Below, piece by piece: positions 24,159-31,751 of a stretch of DNA of 33,926 nucleotides. Source of the stretch: Methanobacteriota archaeon (GTDB lineage Archaea > Thermoplasmatota > Poseidoniia > Poseidoniales > Poseidoniaceae); NCBI GenBank assembly GCA_009937205.1, contig JAACCR010000050.1, positions 1-33,926 on the forward strand. The letters run 5' to 3'. The translations under genes were made by a program, and so were the position numbers. Every line of letters begins with the position of its first letter. Positions within the stretch are counted from its first letter, which is position 1. The notes beneath the pieces were generated by a model. That model worked only from the letters and a program-made list of their open reading frames with translations. It was not told the origin of the DNA and did not search any database.

Positions 24159-24170
24159 GGGGAATTCCCC
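24159..24170. repeat. Perfect palindrome over the ychF ribosome binding site
   Basis: GGGGAATTCCCC is a 12-base perfect palindrome directly before the ychF ATG, covering its G-rich Shine-Dalgarno tract. In the mRNA a 4-base-pair stem could mask the site, though it is short; it may also be chance. Confidence 0.3.
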
Positions 24171-24172
24171 CT

Positions 24173-26311
24173 TCAGGCCTCTGTGATAAGGCTGACTAAA
24201 TCTTTCTTTGTTCCTGACGTATCTAGGCCTAAAGAAGTTGCAAGTTCAACTAATTCAGCCTTCTTCATCTTGTTGAGTTGGGCTTTGGAAGGGACTTCAA
24301 CTTCCGATGTTGATTGTTTAGCAGCATTCGCTTTGCGAATCTTTGCAATTGCAATCGAAAGTTCTGGTAAGTTGATTTGTCCATCTCCGTCAATGTCGAT
24401 AGCAGCGATAAGGGAATCCATTTCCCACGGTGGTAGGTTTGCAACCTTTGAACTCTTCAATGCCATTTGGAATTCATAAGCATCTACCATTCCAGAATTA
24501 TCTAAATCAATGGACTCGAAAAATTGGAAAATGGTTTGCCCTGAATCTGCTAAATAATCTGCAAGCATTGTTAATTCATTACCAGTCTCTTTTGATTGTT
24601 CTTCTTCAACAACTTCTTCTTCTTCTGGGAATTCAGTGACTTCATCATCGTGTAGTGCTGCGGAAACTGCGATTACAGTGCTTCCACCTTCTTTTTCTTC
24701 TATTTCCCCTACTACCAGCGTGGTATCGACTCCAACTCCTCGTCCTAGCAGTGTGCGAATTGTTGTTGTTCCATCTCCTAGATTGTAGGTATCAATATCC
24801 GAAACAGATGTTTGAGAATGGTTTGATGTGATCTTTGAAGCACTTGTTCTTATGACTACTAATGTGGCCAATATTGCACCTATTGCAGTGAAATAGAATA
24901 ATGCTGCTCCGACTAAATAGAATCCTTCTGTTTGAGCAACTGCATCTTCAACACCTGAATTTGCAACTGCTTGCATTGTAAAGTCTCCAATCAGATTTGT
25001 AATTGTAGATGCAAAGCCTCCGAATAAAACAAACCAAACTGTTAGGTTGGCTTTACTTGGTTCGGAAAGTTCTTTGTTACAAGCCAATGGATGTGAAATG
25101 TAAGCACCTGATAAGATCATCAAACCACCAACAGTCCATAGGAATCCCATGTCAAGAGTTGTTGCCATATCTCCAAGTTGTCCTGTTCCGAGGAATACAT
25201 CCATTCCAGTGAAGAACGCTCCAATTGCATAGAGAGGTAGCAATACCATTGCAAGTGTTGCCGCAAGAGCCCCTGGATTCTTGACGATTGCAGATGTATT
25301 GCCACTAGCGGTGAATAGTAAGTTGACGCTACCTGCGATTATTGGTAGTAGGCCAAGTGTCATTACGATTGCACCAAGGTTGAGTAATGTTGTAGAAGCA
25401 CTCGCTGAAGCAATGAAGAATGGTGGAAGGGTAATGAATAGCAAGAATAGATTCGCTTGGCGCATTGAGGCAGACCAAATTGGTGTACCTGATGTCATCG
25501 GGATAATGTGGTATGCTGCAGAGAATATTAGAGCCAAGATTACCCAAGAGCTACCCATTTGACCCGCAAGCCAAACTATTTGGGTTGAGCCGGCAAGTTC
25601 GCCAAAGAATCCTAAGAACATTGACAAAATAAATGTCAGTAGAGCGAATATCAGGAACCAAGCACTGGTGGAAACTTCTTCATCGCCCCTATTTGCAACT
25701 GTTAGTAAGACGTTTACAAATAATCCAGCAACTATCATTGCAACTGCCAATTTGGAGACTGCATCGATTAATACAATATTTATTGCACTGTCTATGTCTT
25801 GCCCTAGCAGCCCTAATAGCGATGGTAATAATGCAGCAAATATTGTTGTTAAGGTAAACAAAAATGCTGAAAGTGATGCGCTTGCTTCACTTGCCATTTT
25901 CCCATTGCTGCTACGTGAAATTGAAACAAGTCCTGCACCAACAAGAGTTGAAAATACTGCAACTCCAAGGAATTTGGTAGTGGTTGCTGTTAATGCATCA
26001 CCATTATCGTATGCCCATCCAATGCTTGCTAGAGAATCTAGCGCTGTTGGATCGTAGTGATGCCACAGTCCGAGGAATCCACAAATTGAAGAGAATACGA
26101 ACCATAGCATGCCGAAATTAATCCATGTTCTAGCACCGCTACCTGGCTTGCTATCGAATAAGTCCACTAAACCTGCTGGGGCCTTGTTGAGGAAGAATAG
26201 TGAAAATTGGCGCATTGCCTCTGACATACTGCCTATTCCTTTTTCTGTGTAATTCGCGGTAAACCACATTGCGATTACTGTTATTGCAATTCCAAAAAAT
26301 ACTGATTCCAT
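24173..26311 (-). CDS. Heme-copper-oxidase subunit I-like membrane protein lacking heme ligands, with EF-hands and SAP motif
   Basis: 712 residues: about 13 membrane helices (1-~500), an acidic linker (~500-595), two canonical EF-hand loops (602-613 DLDNSGMVDAYE; 639-650 DIDGDGQINLPE) and a C-terminal SAP motif (~678-712, KMKKAELVELATSLGL). By eye the membrane part follows cbb3/NorB-type oxidase subunit I: HIIPMTSGTPIWSASM (His268 region) parallels YYxxPxxxGRPLYS, and LPIIAGSVNLLFTASG parallels the next helix, giving 12 core helices after one extra N-terminal helix. The positions where oxidases have heme and CuB histidines read LTATTTKF, AGQMGSS, ASASAS and LDMGFL, so all ligands seem lost. 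Catalysis is therefore unlikely; a calcium-responsive membrane sensor or tether is my inference. GGAGGTG precedes the ATG by six bases. Confidence 0.6.
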   Translation of the reverse strand: MESVFFGIAITVIAMWFTANYTEKGIGSMSEAMRQFSLFFLNKAPAGLVDLFDSKPGSGARTWINFGMLWFVFSSICGFLGLWHHYDPTALDSLASIGWAYDNGDALTATTTKFLGVAVFSTLVGAGLVSISRSSNGKMASEASASLSAFLFTLTTIFAALLPSLLGLLGQDIDSAINIVLIDAVSKLAVAMIVAGLFVNVLLTVANRGDEEVSTSAWFLIFALLTFILSMFLGFFGELAGSTQIVWLAGQMGSSWVILALIFSAAYHIIPMTSGTPIWSASMRQANLFLLFITLPPFFIASASASTTLLNLGAIVMTLGLLPIIAGSVNLLFTASGNTSAIVKNPGALAATLAMVLLPLYAIGAFFTGMDVFLGTGQLGDMATTLDMGFLWTVGGLMILSGAYISHPLACNKELSEPSKANLTVWFVLFGGFASTITNLIGDFTMQAVANSGVEDAVAQTEGFYLVGAALFYFTAIGAILATLVVIRTSASKITSNHSQTSVSDIDTYNLGDGTTTIRTLLGRGVGVDTTLVVGEIEEKEGGSTVIAVSAALHDDEVTEFPEEEEVVEEEQSKETGNELTMLADYLADSGQTIFQFFESIDLDNSGMVDAYEFQMALKSSKVANLPPWEMDSLIAAIDIDGDGQINLPELSIAIAKIRKANAAKQSTSEVEVPSKAQLNKMKKAELVELATSLGLDTSGTKKDLVSLITEA

Positions 26312-26317
26312 ACATCA

Positions 26318-26324
26318 CACCTCC
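26318..26324 (-). promoter_or_regulatory. Shine-Dalgarno site of the oxidase-like gene
   Basis: Leftward strand GGAGGTG, six bases before the ATG at 26311 and directly after the stop of the small membrane-protein gene. Full anti-SD match; fixes the start and indicates coupled translation of the pair. Confidence 0.7.
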
Positions 26325-26597
26325 TCAATCCAATAGGACCTCTCCCAATAAGTTGGAAACTATCACAGCAACTCCTGCGATCAATCCAATCAAGTAATAC
26401 CAAATCCCTGAACCACCCAAGTTACCAATCAATGGTATTAGGTCGCTGAGTAATGGAATGGAATCCCATCCAAATACATTAGAAAATAGCGCTAATAGGC
26501 CAATTACGCCCACTAAAAACAAAGTCAATAGTACGCGGCTAGTTGATGGTTCTCCGTTTCCGGTGGTCACATCTGGTAGTGTCGTAGTGTTCGTCAT
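26325..26597 (-). CDS. Small two-helix membrane protein, partner of the oxidase-like protein
   Basis: About 90 residues from the ATG at 26597 (MTNTTTLPDV...). A polar Thr/Ser-rich N-terminus (~25 residues) leads to a first helix (VLLTLFLVGVIGLLALFSNVFG), a short amphipathic segment (DSIPLLSDLIPLIGNLGG) and a second helix (IWYYLIGLIAGVAVIVSNLLG), ending in EVLLD. No family recognised. The frame is open to a GTG at 26642; the ATG is preferred because GGAG and GAGG lie 5-15 bases before it and the upstream stretch is a perfect palindrome. It is 13 bases before the oxidase-like gene, which suggests that the two work together, perhaps as a small accessory subunit. Confidence 0.7.
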   Translation of the reverse strand: MTNTTTLPDVTTGNGEPSTSRVLLTLFLVGVIGLLALFSNVFGWDSIPLLSDLIPLIGNLGGSGIWYYLIGLIAGVAVIVSNLLGEVLLD

Positions 26598-26614
26598 CGT
26601 CCTCGTCTCCAAAT

Positions 26615-26631
26615 TGACCCCATAGGGGTCA
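26615..26631. promoter_or_regulatory. Perfect inverted repeat, possible operator
   Basis: TGACCCC-ATA-GGGGTCA, 7-base arms with a 3-base spacer, 18 bases upstream of the ATG at 26597. Placed where a regulator could block transcription start or the leader could fold. A possible TATA (ATACTTATTACC on the leftward strand, about 26652-26663) lies just upstream of it. Confidence 0.4.
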
Positions 26632-26666
26632 TTCTGTTCCACTTGGGGAGCGGTAATAAGTATTGA

Positions 26667-26685
26667 CTAGCAACACAGTTGCTAG
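26667..26685. repeat. Perfect 8-bp inverted repeat with 3-base loop
   Basis: CTAGCAAC-ACA-GTTGCTAG. It lies 25 bases after the RaSEA stop and 70-88 bases before the next ATG on the same strand, upstream of the TATA-like sequence. It could be a hairpin at the 3' end of the RaSEA mRNA or a regulator site for the small-membrane-protein/oxidase-like operon. No clear U-run follows. Confidence 0.45.
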
Positions 26686-26709
26686 ACTGTGCATTGGATG
26701 GGTGTTTAT

Positions 26710-27876
26710 TCACAATGAACGCAAATTCGCTAGAACGTTGCCTCGGCGACTTTTTGAAATTCCTAAAGGAGTAGGCAATGTCTCTTCTAAGGAAATTTCA
26801 GTTGCCCAAATTGTTTGGCATTGGCATTCTAGTCCATCGAATTCTCGCAAATCTCCTGAAACTGCATAACGCTCTATTGCAGCAACGACATGCGAATCAC
26901 ATTCACCGCAGTTATGGGCTCCACGAACTTTTCCTCCAGCCGTCGGGTGAACGATAAGGCGGGAAATTTGATCTGCATCACCATTGAATCCACCATCGGG
27001 ATGGATGTAGGGGTGGGCTCGCTTGATCATCTCGACCAGTGACCATAACCATGGAGGGCGATACTCGTTATTGCGGTGTAATCTATCAATGATTGTACCT
27101 CTTTGGATATTCATTGGATTAACGGAGATCTCATCGCTCTTTTCTGCAACTGCTTCAATCCACTTTACACTATGATTCAATGCATCAGCTTCAGACATAA
27201 ATGGTGGTTTAAACATTAGGTATGTCTTTATTCTGATATTGAATTTTTGCATATTAACAACTGCCCGCTCCCAAGATTTTGTTGTAAACCCTTTATTGAC
27301 ATGAAACCTTAATACTTCATCATCATAGGCTTCTAAGCCAATTGCTACTGCGAAATTTTGATTGATTTTAGTTGCCCATGCTAATTTTTCTTCGGTCATT
27401 TGTTCACAGCGACTCTCAACTATCAATTCCTTACCGAGACGTTGACAATCTGCTAATACGGTCTCTTGGAACTCCACAGGGATTTCCCTGTCTTCAAAGA
27501 GACTACCTGAAGTGTAAACCTTAACCATTTGATGGTCTTCAAAATCATTGAATTTCTGTTTTGCATATTGCCACTGTGAATGTAGGTTTTCATTGGTAAC
27601 ATCATCACGTGTGTCATTGAAATAACCGCAAAAAGTACAACCTGAACTCCACCACCAATGGCAACCTTTGGTTCTAAGAATAACTGTTACTGCGCTGCAT
27701 GGCGTACCATCTGCTGTTGTTTCTGGAGTGTAATATACGGTTGCTGGTTCATCTGCATCCCATGATTGTTGGCGTTCTTTTGCCCAAGGGGTATTCGCTG
27801 GAGCTTTTATCAAATCATGAATACGGACGCCTTTGTTACTCTCACCGAGCAAAGTAAGTGAAACCGGCTTGTTCAT
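26710..27876 (-). CDS. raSEA: Archaeosine biosynthesis radical SAM protein RaSEA
   Basis: 388 residues. The [4Fe-4S] cysteines are C72, C80 and C83 in KGCHWWWSSGCTFCGYFND, the unusual CX7CX2C spacing and GCxW...GCTxCGYFND signature that I associate with this archaeal family. Further family features: VKVYTSGSLFEDREIP, IVESRCEQM, VAIGLEAYDDEVLRFHVNKGF, IKTYLMFKPPFMSE and a C-terminal Cys group (AHNCGECDSHV). RaSEA works with the lysine-adding enzyme ArcS to convert preQ0-lysine at tRNA position 15 to archaeosine, so it supports an archaeal host; ArcS is not in the window. ATG at 27876 with GGAGGAAGAG upstream; a TATA-like TTCTATAATC lies around 27917-27926 in the 70-base gap. Confidence 0.88.
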   Translation of the reverse strand: MNKPVSLTLLGESNKGVRIHDLIKAPANTPWAKERQQSWDADEPATVYYTPETTADGTPCSAVTVILRTKGCHWWWSSGCTFCGYFNDTRDDVTNENLHSQWQYAKQKFNDFEDHQMVKVYTSGSLFEDREIPVEFQETVLADCQRLGKELIVESRCEQMTEEKLAWATKINQNFAVAIGLEAYDDEVLRFHVNKGFTTKSWERAVVNMQKFNIRIKTYLMFKPPFMSEADALNHSVKWIEAVAEKSDEISVNPMNIQRGTIIDRLHRNNEYRPPWLWSLVEMIKRAHPYIHPDGGFNGDADQISRLIVHPTAGGKVRGAHNCGECDSHVVAAIERYAVSGDLREFDGLECQCQTIWATEISLEETLPTPLGISKSRRGNVLANLRSL

Positions 27877-27946
27877 GTCTCTTCCTCCTGTTGCTGGGTC
27901 ACCCCTTTAGCCTTCAATCCACCGATTATAGAAATTAATGTCTTAC

Positions 27947-28795
27947 CTACTCCACAGGTGTATAAAGAATCGTAGAACCCGCCATCACGAATTGGCCCTT
28001 CGGATGCTCCGAATCCCCGTCTTCTGCTGAGATCACACCGACATTGAATTTTGATGCTTGAACTCTAACGTCGACTCTAGAGCCTAGGCGTATCATCCCG
28101 AATCTTTGACCTCGGCGCAATGTTGCACCCTGACTTACCCATGGAACAATCGTTCTTGCCAATGCCCCTGAAATTTGCATGACTTCGGCTATTGTTCCAT
28201 CATCACTTTGGAATACTGAACGAACTCTTTCATTGTATTGACTTTCTTTTTTGAATGCTGCAGCAAAGGGTCCACGGCGCATACCCTTGCCAGTTCTGTG
28301 TTCCATTGCCGTGATAGTGCTAGCCATTGGAGCGCGATTGACATGTACATCAAGTGGTGACATGAATACTGCTATTCTCCAAACATCTGTATCCGATTCT
28401 TGGCCTTTGGGAACTGCTTCGAATTGCTGTTCGGTTGTGAATGATAGTGGTTCATCCAATGGTTCTGGATACCAGTCTCCTGTCTGTTTGTCACTTGTAC
28501 ATTTACCAGATTCTAATTCTTTCTTACTTGGCCGGCGTCCAATCGCTCTTTCTCTTTTTGCAAACATTACATGGCCATCAGCAGGCGAAGTAATAATTCC
28601 TGGCTGAGAAGGAATCTTCCGGTCTGGATCTCGCCAAAAATTGGCAAAGAATGCGGATAACATCAAACAAAATATTCCGAAAAGTGGAACGAGACCACTA
28701 AGTGGATCAATTATTGCTCCTATGACAACAGCGCTAACGCCCATCATCATTGGAATGATGACCGGCCCGTGCCCACCATGGGCTGAACCACCCAC
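27947..28795 (-). CDS. asd: Phosphatidylserine/archaetidylserine decarboxylase proenzyme, short form
   Basis: About 282 residues from a GTG at 28795. One or two N-terminal membrane helices (VIIPMMMGVSAVVIGAIID, LVPLFGIFCLMLSAFFA) precede the family core: FWRDPDRKIP, SPADGHVMFAK, AVFMSPLDVHVNRAPM, and the self-cleavage site RLGSRVDV, where Ser239 would become the pyruvoyl cofactor (short-form enzymes have GSRVD rather than LGST). It should decarboxylate serine lipid to ethanolamine lipid at the membrane; in archaea the substrate is archaetidylserine. It carries an extra charged insertion (KRERAIGRRPSKKELESGK and on). Start chosen by a GAGGTG seven bases upstream; a TTG at 28810 is the alternative. 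Follows the coiled-coil gene by 11 bases. Confidence 0.85.
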   Translation of the reverse strand: MGGSAHGGHGPVIIPMMMGVSAVVIGAIIDPLSGLVPLFGIFCLMLSAFFANFWRDPDRKIPSQPGIITSPADGHVMFAKRERAIGRRPSKKELESGKCTSDKQTGDWYPEPLDEPLSFTTEQQFEAVPKGQESDTDVWRIAVFMSPLDVHVNRAPMASTITAMEHRTGKGMRRGPFAAAFKKESQYNERVRSVFQSDDGTIAEVMQISGALARTIVPWVSQGATLRRGQRFGMIRLGSRVDVRVQASKFNVGVISAEDGDSEHPKGQFVMAGSTILYTPVE

Positions 28796-28802
28796 TGATA
28801 CA

Positions 28803-28808
28803 CACCTC
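28803..28808 (-). promoter_or_regulatory. Shine-Dalgarno site that decides the decarboxylase start
   Basis: Leftward GAGGTG overlaps the stop of the coiled-coil gene and is seven bases before the GTG at 28795. It argues for GTG rather than the more upstream TTG at 28810, which the motif would overlap. Confidence 0.55.
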
Positions 28809-29514
28809 AATTGTCAGACTCTGCGTCTGCTTCATCATCAGCGTCTGCTTCTGCTTCTGCTTCTGCGTCTGCTTCTTCTTCGATTACTTCAATCGGTGAA
28901 GTTTCTTCAGCAGCTGCTTCTGCTTCTGCTTCTTCTTCTGACATTTCGGAAGCTCTAACTTCAACCATTTCATCGATGCGTTCGTTGAATGCGCGAGTCA
29001 TGTGTTCACTTTGGCGTTCTGTTTCAACAGCACGTTCAATCATTGTATATCTATCCTTAATGGCCTTATTCAGGTCCTCGAATAATGACATGTGAGCGAC
29101 ATACCAATCGTCACGTGCTTTCATCTCAGTAACTGCTAAACGCAAATCCCCATCAAGTTCCTCTGCAATGTTGAATACTTTACCAAGGCGATCTTTTTCA
29201 CGAGAATACTTTTCTTCCATCTTTGCCAAAGCAGGTTCTAAATGCTCAACTTGCTTTCCACCTCTTACTGCTCTAAGTTCGAGTTCTCTAATTCTAACTT
29301 CCTTTTCGGAAAGTAGTGCTTCATTTGCTTCATTGGTTATTTCTCGCTCAATGATTTCCTTCTCAAGAACTTCGATTTCAGCCTTTGCCGTTCGCAAATC
29401 TTCAACCTGTGACTCGTGTGCTGCGAATAACTTCAACAAACGATCAGTTTGAGTCTCCAATTCTTCTTGAAGTTGTTTAATTCTAATTTCCGGAGTGATA
29501 GTTCCTTCAGACAT
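28807..29514 (-). CDS. Acidic coiled-coil protein, unknown
   Basis: 235 residues. Residues ~8-115 are a long heptad-rich helix (IKQLQEELETQTDRLLKLF, KAEIEVLEKEIIEREI, and on), a second helix runs to about 185, and the last ~50 residues are a low-complexity Glu/Ala/Asp tail (EEEAEAEAAAEE ... ADADDEADAESDN). No signal peptide or membrane helix, so it is cytoplasmic. A structural, scaffold or chromosome/membrane-associated role is possible but not shown. ATG at 29514 with AAGGTGAG five bases upstream, and a TATA-like CCTTTATGC near 29575-29584 on the leftward strand. It probably heads the transcript that continues into the lipid decarboxylase. Confidence 0.75.
   Translation of the reverse strand: MSEGTITPEIRIKQLQEELETQTDRLLKLFAAHESQVEDLRTAKAEIEVLEKEIIEREITNEANEALLSEKEVRIRELELRAVRGGKQVEHLEPALAKMEEKYSREKDRLGKVFNIAEELDGDLRLAVTEMKARDDWYVAHMSLFEDLNKAIKDRYTMIERAVETERQSEHMTRAFNERIDEMVEVRASEMSEEEAEAEAAAEETSPIEVIEEEADAEAEAEADADDEADAESDN
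28820..28880. repeat. Low-complexity hexamer tract coding the acidic tail
   Basis: Imperfect repeats of CTGCTT/CTGCGT on the + strand, i.e. GAAGCA/GACGCA codons on the coding strand. It encodes the Glu-Ala/Asp-Ala tail of the coiled-coil protein. The same tract gives a long Ser/Ala frame on the opposite strand that I regard as a shadow. Tracts of this kind may vary in length between strains. Confidence 0.65.
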
Positions 29515-29630
29515 ATTCTCACCTTAGGCATAGCCTATGTCTTGAGCCACATGCCACCTCCCCAAGAAACCGACGCATAAAGGGCGGTAAAGTATCCACA
29601 TCTTGAAAGCAATATAATTTCACGAAGTTT
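29515..29630. promoter_or_regulatory. Intergenic region upstream of the coiled-coil gene
   Basis: 116 bases between the M20 peptidase stop and the coiled-coil gene, both leftward. It holds the Shine-Dalgarno AAGGTGAG, the short palindrome CATAG-C-CTATG at about 29530-29540, and a TATA-like CCTTTATGC about 60-70 bases before the ATG. No RNA gene is seen. Confidence 0.35.
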
Positions 29631-31055
29631 TCACAATTTTTGTGCTGCGTGGGCTGCAATTACTTCTGCAACACAGCCTGTTACTGCTTTACTGGCAGGT
29701 ATGTGGGTGAATTCGTTAGGTCCGTGTGCATTAGATTCTGGTCCTAAAATTCCAGTGATCATGAATTCTGCTTGTGGAAATTGTTGCTGCAACATCGGCA
29801 TGTATGGAATTGTTCCTCCTTCACCCATAAACTGAACTGGATTTCCATAGTGATTATTACTTGCTTCAGTTAATGCTGAATGGAGCCATTCCGCTAGTGG
29901 TTTTGCGTGGAAACCATCTGCTGGATGTTCTGTTTCCCATGTGATGTGCGCACCTTGCGGCGGGTTTTCTGTTAGAGTTTTAGCAATCAATTCTGTTGCC
30001 GATTCACTATCGACTCCCGCAGGAATGCGAATTGATAATTTCAATTTAGTATTGGTTCGCAGTACATTGCCGCCTGCTGCACAAGTTGGCATTCCATCGG
30101 CTCCAGTAATTTCCAATGCTGGTCTCCAAGTCCGATTCAAGATTAATTCACTCAAGTCACTATCATTCGCTGATACTCCATCTAAGAAAGGGAACTTTGA
30201 ATATACTTCATCGCCAAGGATTTTTGCAGCTATTTCTGCTTGCTCTATTCTAGATTGTGGAATGTCAACCCATAATTCAGGAACTATTACCTTGCCAGTT
30301 GTTGAATCGGAAATTCTGTCTAAGAGATTGCGAGCGATTCTAAATGAAGATGGAATAATTCCTCCAGCATCTCCTGAATGCACTCCTGCGGTTGAGACTT
30401 CGACGTTTAGAGTTCCAACTATTACACCCCTAAGAGAGGTCGTAAGCCAAAGATGATCCCAGTCGCCCGCACCTGAATCCAAGCATATCACCATTGCCGG
30501 TGTGCCGATTCTGTCTGCAAGTGCTTCGAGGTGAGCGGGTAGGTCTGGTGAGCCAGATTCTTCACTGGCCTCAACTATTAATTTCAAATTAGCATGAGGA
30601 ATTCCTTGTTGTTGTAAACATCGTATTGCGGTAAGGCTTGCATATGCTCCGTAGCCATCATCGGCTCCGCCACGGCCATACAATTTGTCACCACGGCGAA
30701 CAGGTGTCCATGGTCCAAGCCCTTCATGCCAACCAACAAATTCTGGTTGTTTGTCTGCATGTTGATAGAGTAATACTGTTTCATCTAACGTTCCTGGTAC
30801 TTCCATATAAATCAGCGGAGTCTTACCTTCAAGTCTGCGAATTTCTACTGTGAGTCCTTCTATGTCCTGTATTTTACACCAATCTGCAATGTGTTGAATC
30901 GCTTTTTCAATGTGGCCATTCTCGTACCAGTTTGGATCAAATGCTGGAGATAATGCTGGGATACGAATGTATTCGGACAAGGATGGAATGATGTCATTCT
31001 CCCAAGTTTCTTCAATGAGATTTTTCATTTTCACTAGGTCAATGTCTACGCCCAT
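29631..31055 (-). CDS. M20-family metallopeptidase/dipeptidase
   Basis: About 474 residues from the ATG at 31055. The di-zinc centre is visible: His99/Asp101 in YQHADKQP, bridging Asp132 in GRGGADDGYG, catalytic Glu165 and metal Glu166 in EASEESGSP, Asp in CLDSGAGDWDH, and His444 in HGPNEFTH. The dimerisation-domain segment (STAGVHSGDAGGIIPSSFRI) is also typical. It resembles the carnosine dipeptidase/DUG1 branch and should cleave dipeptides in the cytoplasm, fitting protein-degrading heterotrophy. No signal peptide. The frame is open to 31178 with ATG codons at 31082 and 31031; longer versions would overlap the divergent methyltransferase, so I chose 31055, 51 bases from its start. Confidence 0.88.
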   Translation of the reverse strand: MGVDIDLVKMKNLIEETWENDIIPSLSEYIRIPALSPAFDPNWYENGHIEKAIQHIADWCKIQDIEGLTVEIRRLEGKTPLIYMEVPGTLDETVLLYQHADKQPEFVGWHEGLGPWTPVRRGDKLYGRGGADDGYGAYASLTAIRCLQQQGIPHANLKLIVEASEESGSPDLPAHLEALADRIGTPAMVICLDSGAGDWDHLWLTTSLRGVIVGTLNVEVSTAGVHSGDAGGIIPSSFRIARNLLDRISDSTTGKVIVPELWVDIPQSRIEQAEIAAKILGDEVYSKFPFLDGVSANDSDLSELILNRTWRPALEITGADGMPTCAAGGNVLRTNTKLKLSIRIPAGVDSESATELIAKTLTENPPQGAHITWETEHPADGFHAKPLAEWLHSALTEASNNHYGNPVQFMGEGGTIPYMPMLQQQFPQAEFMITGILGPESNAHGPNEFTHIPASKAVTGCVAEVIAAHAAQKL

Positions 31056-31106
31056 GTAAACTGCTGTGAGGCATCGGTTCATAGGCCATTTGCTTGAGCA
31101 TTGTGC

Positions 31107-31727
31107 ATGCGCGATGCTACAGATGTGTTCAGTGAATGGGCGGGTAAAGGCAAAGATGAAGGAATGGAAAGAGGTCATGCAGCCTCTGTTGATGAAATGT
31201 TAAACTTAGCATTAGCAACAAATAATCTATCTCAGAGGCCATTTACAGCAATCGATATCGGGTGCGGCAATGGTTGGGTCGTTCGTAAATTGCAATGTCT
31301 TGAAAATTGCCTTTCTGCCGAAGGGGTTGATGGAGCTACTTCTATGATTGAAAAGGCAATACAGATTGACCCTAAAGGAAAATATTCTGTTGCCATGTTA
31401 CCGCAGTGGCGACCTAATAATCCAGTAGATCTAATTCACAGTATGGAATTCCTTTACTATCTACTAGACCCGGTGTCAATGATAAAAATAATTCATGATG
31501 AATGGCTTAATAGTGGCGGTGTTTTTGTTGCTGGTGTTGACCATTACTTTGAAAATAAAGACTCATTGGAATGGCCAACTGCTCTAGATGTTCACATGAC
31601 TACACTCACTCAACAACAGTGGCATGAGGCTATGCTAAATGCGGGATTCACCGATGTAAAAATAATCAAAACAGGTGTCAAGGATAATTTTATTGGAACC
31701 TTAACAATGCTGGGAATTAAGAAATAA
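31107..31727 (+). CDS. Class I SAM-dependent methyltransferase, substrate unknown
   Basis: 206 residues. Motif I is FTAIDIGCGNGWVVRKL, which binds S-adenosylmethionine; the acidic residue after strand 2 is in AEGVDGATSMIEKA; motif II/III-like segments are VDLIHSMEFLYYLLDP and LNSGGVFVAGVDHYFEN, typical of the Methyltransf_11/UbiE-type fold. The C-terminal HEAMLNAGFTDVKIIK is the usual last helix and strand. Nothing indicates the substrate. The ATG at 31107 is preferred to a TTG six bases upstream. It is divergent from the M20 peptidase gene and is followed by two AATTGATTT direct repeats and a T-rich tract (31732-31770) that may end its transcript. Confidence 0.82.
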   Translation: MRDATDVFSEWAGKGKDEGMERGHAASVDEMLNLALATNNLSQRPFTAIDIGCGNGWVVRKLQCLENCLSAEGVDGATSMIEKAIQIDPKGKYSVAMLPQWRPNNPVDLIHSMEFLYYLLDPVSMIKIIHDEWLNSGGVFVAGVDHYFENKDSLEWPTALDVHMTTLTQQQWHEAMLNAGFTDVKIIKTGVKDNFIGTLTMLGIKK

Positions 31728-31751
31728 GCAATTGATTTGGAAGATAAATCT

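Noticed and set aside
24430-25857. Several open frames opposite the oxidase-like gene (for example 25009-25212, 25281-25562, 25668-26057)
   Set aside because: They lie wholly inside a well-supported gene, lack ribosome binding sites and show composition typical of antisense shadows.
24173-26311. Functional cbb3 oxidase or NO reductase subunit I
   Set aside because: The expected heme and CuB histidine positions hold other residues and no cytochrome c subunit gene is adjacent.
28820-28880. Hexamer repeats as a tandem-repeat locus or CRISPR
   Set aside because: Repeats are short, uninterrupted and in frame; there are no spacers, so it is coding low complexity.
28811-29095. Rightward Ser/Ala-rich open frame opposite the coiled-coil gene
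   Set aside because: It is the mirror of the Glu-Ala low-complexity tract; the coiled-coil frame on the other strand has a Shine-Dalgarno motif and protein-like heptads.
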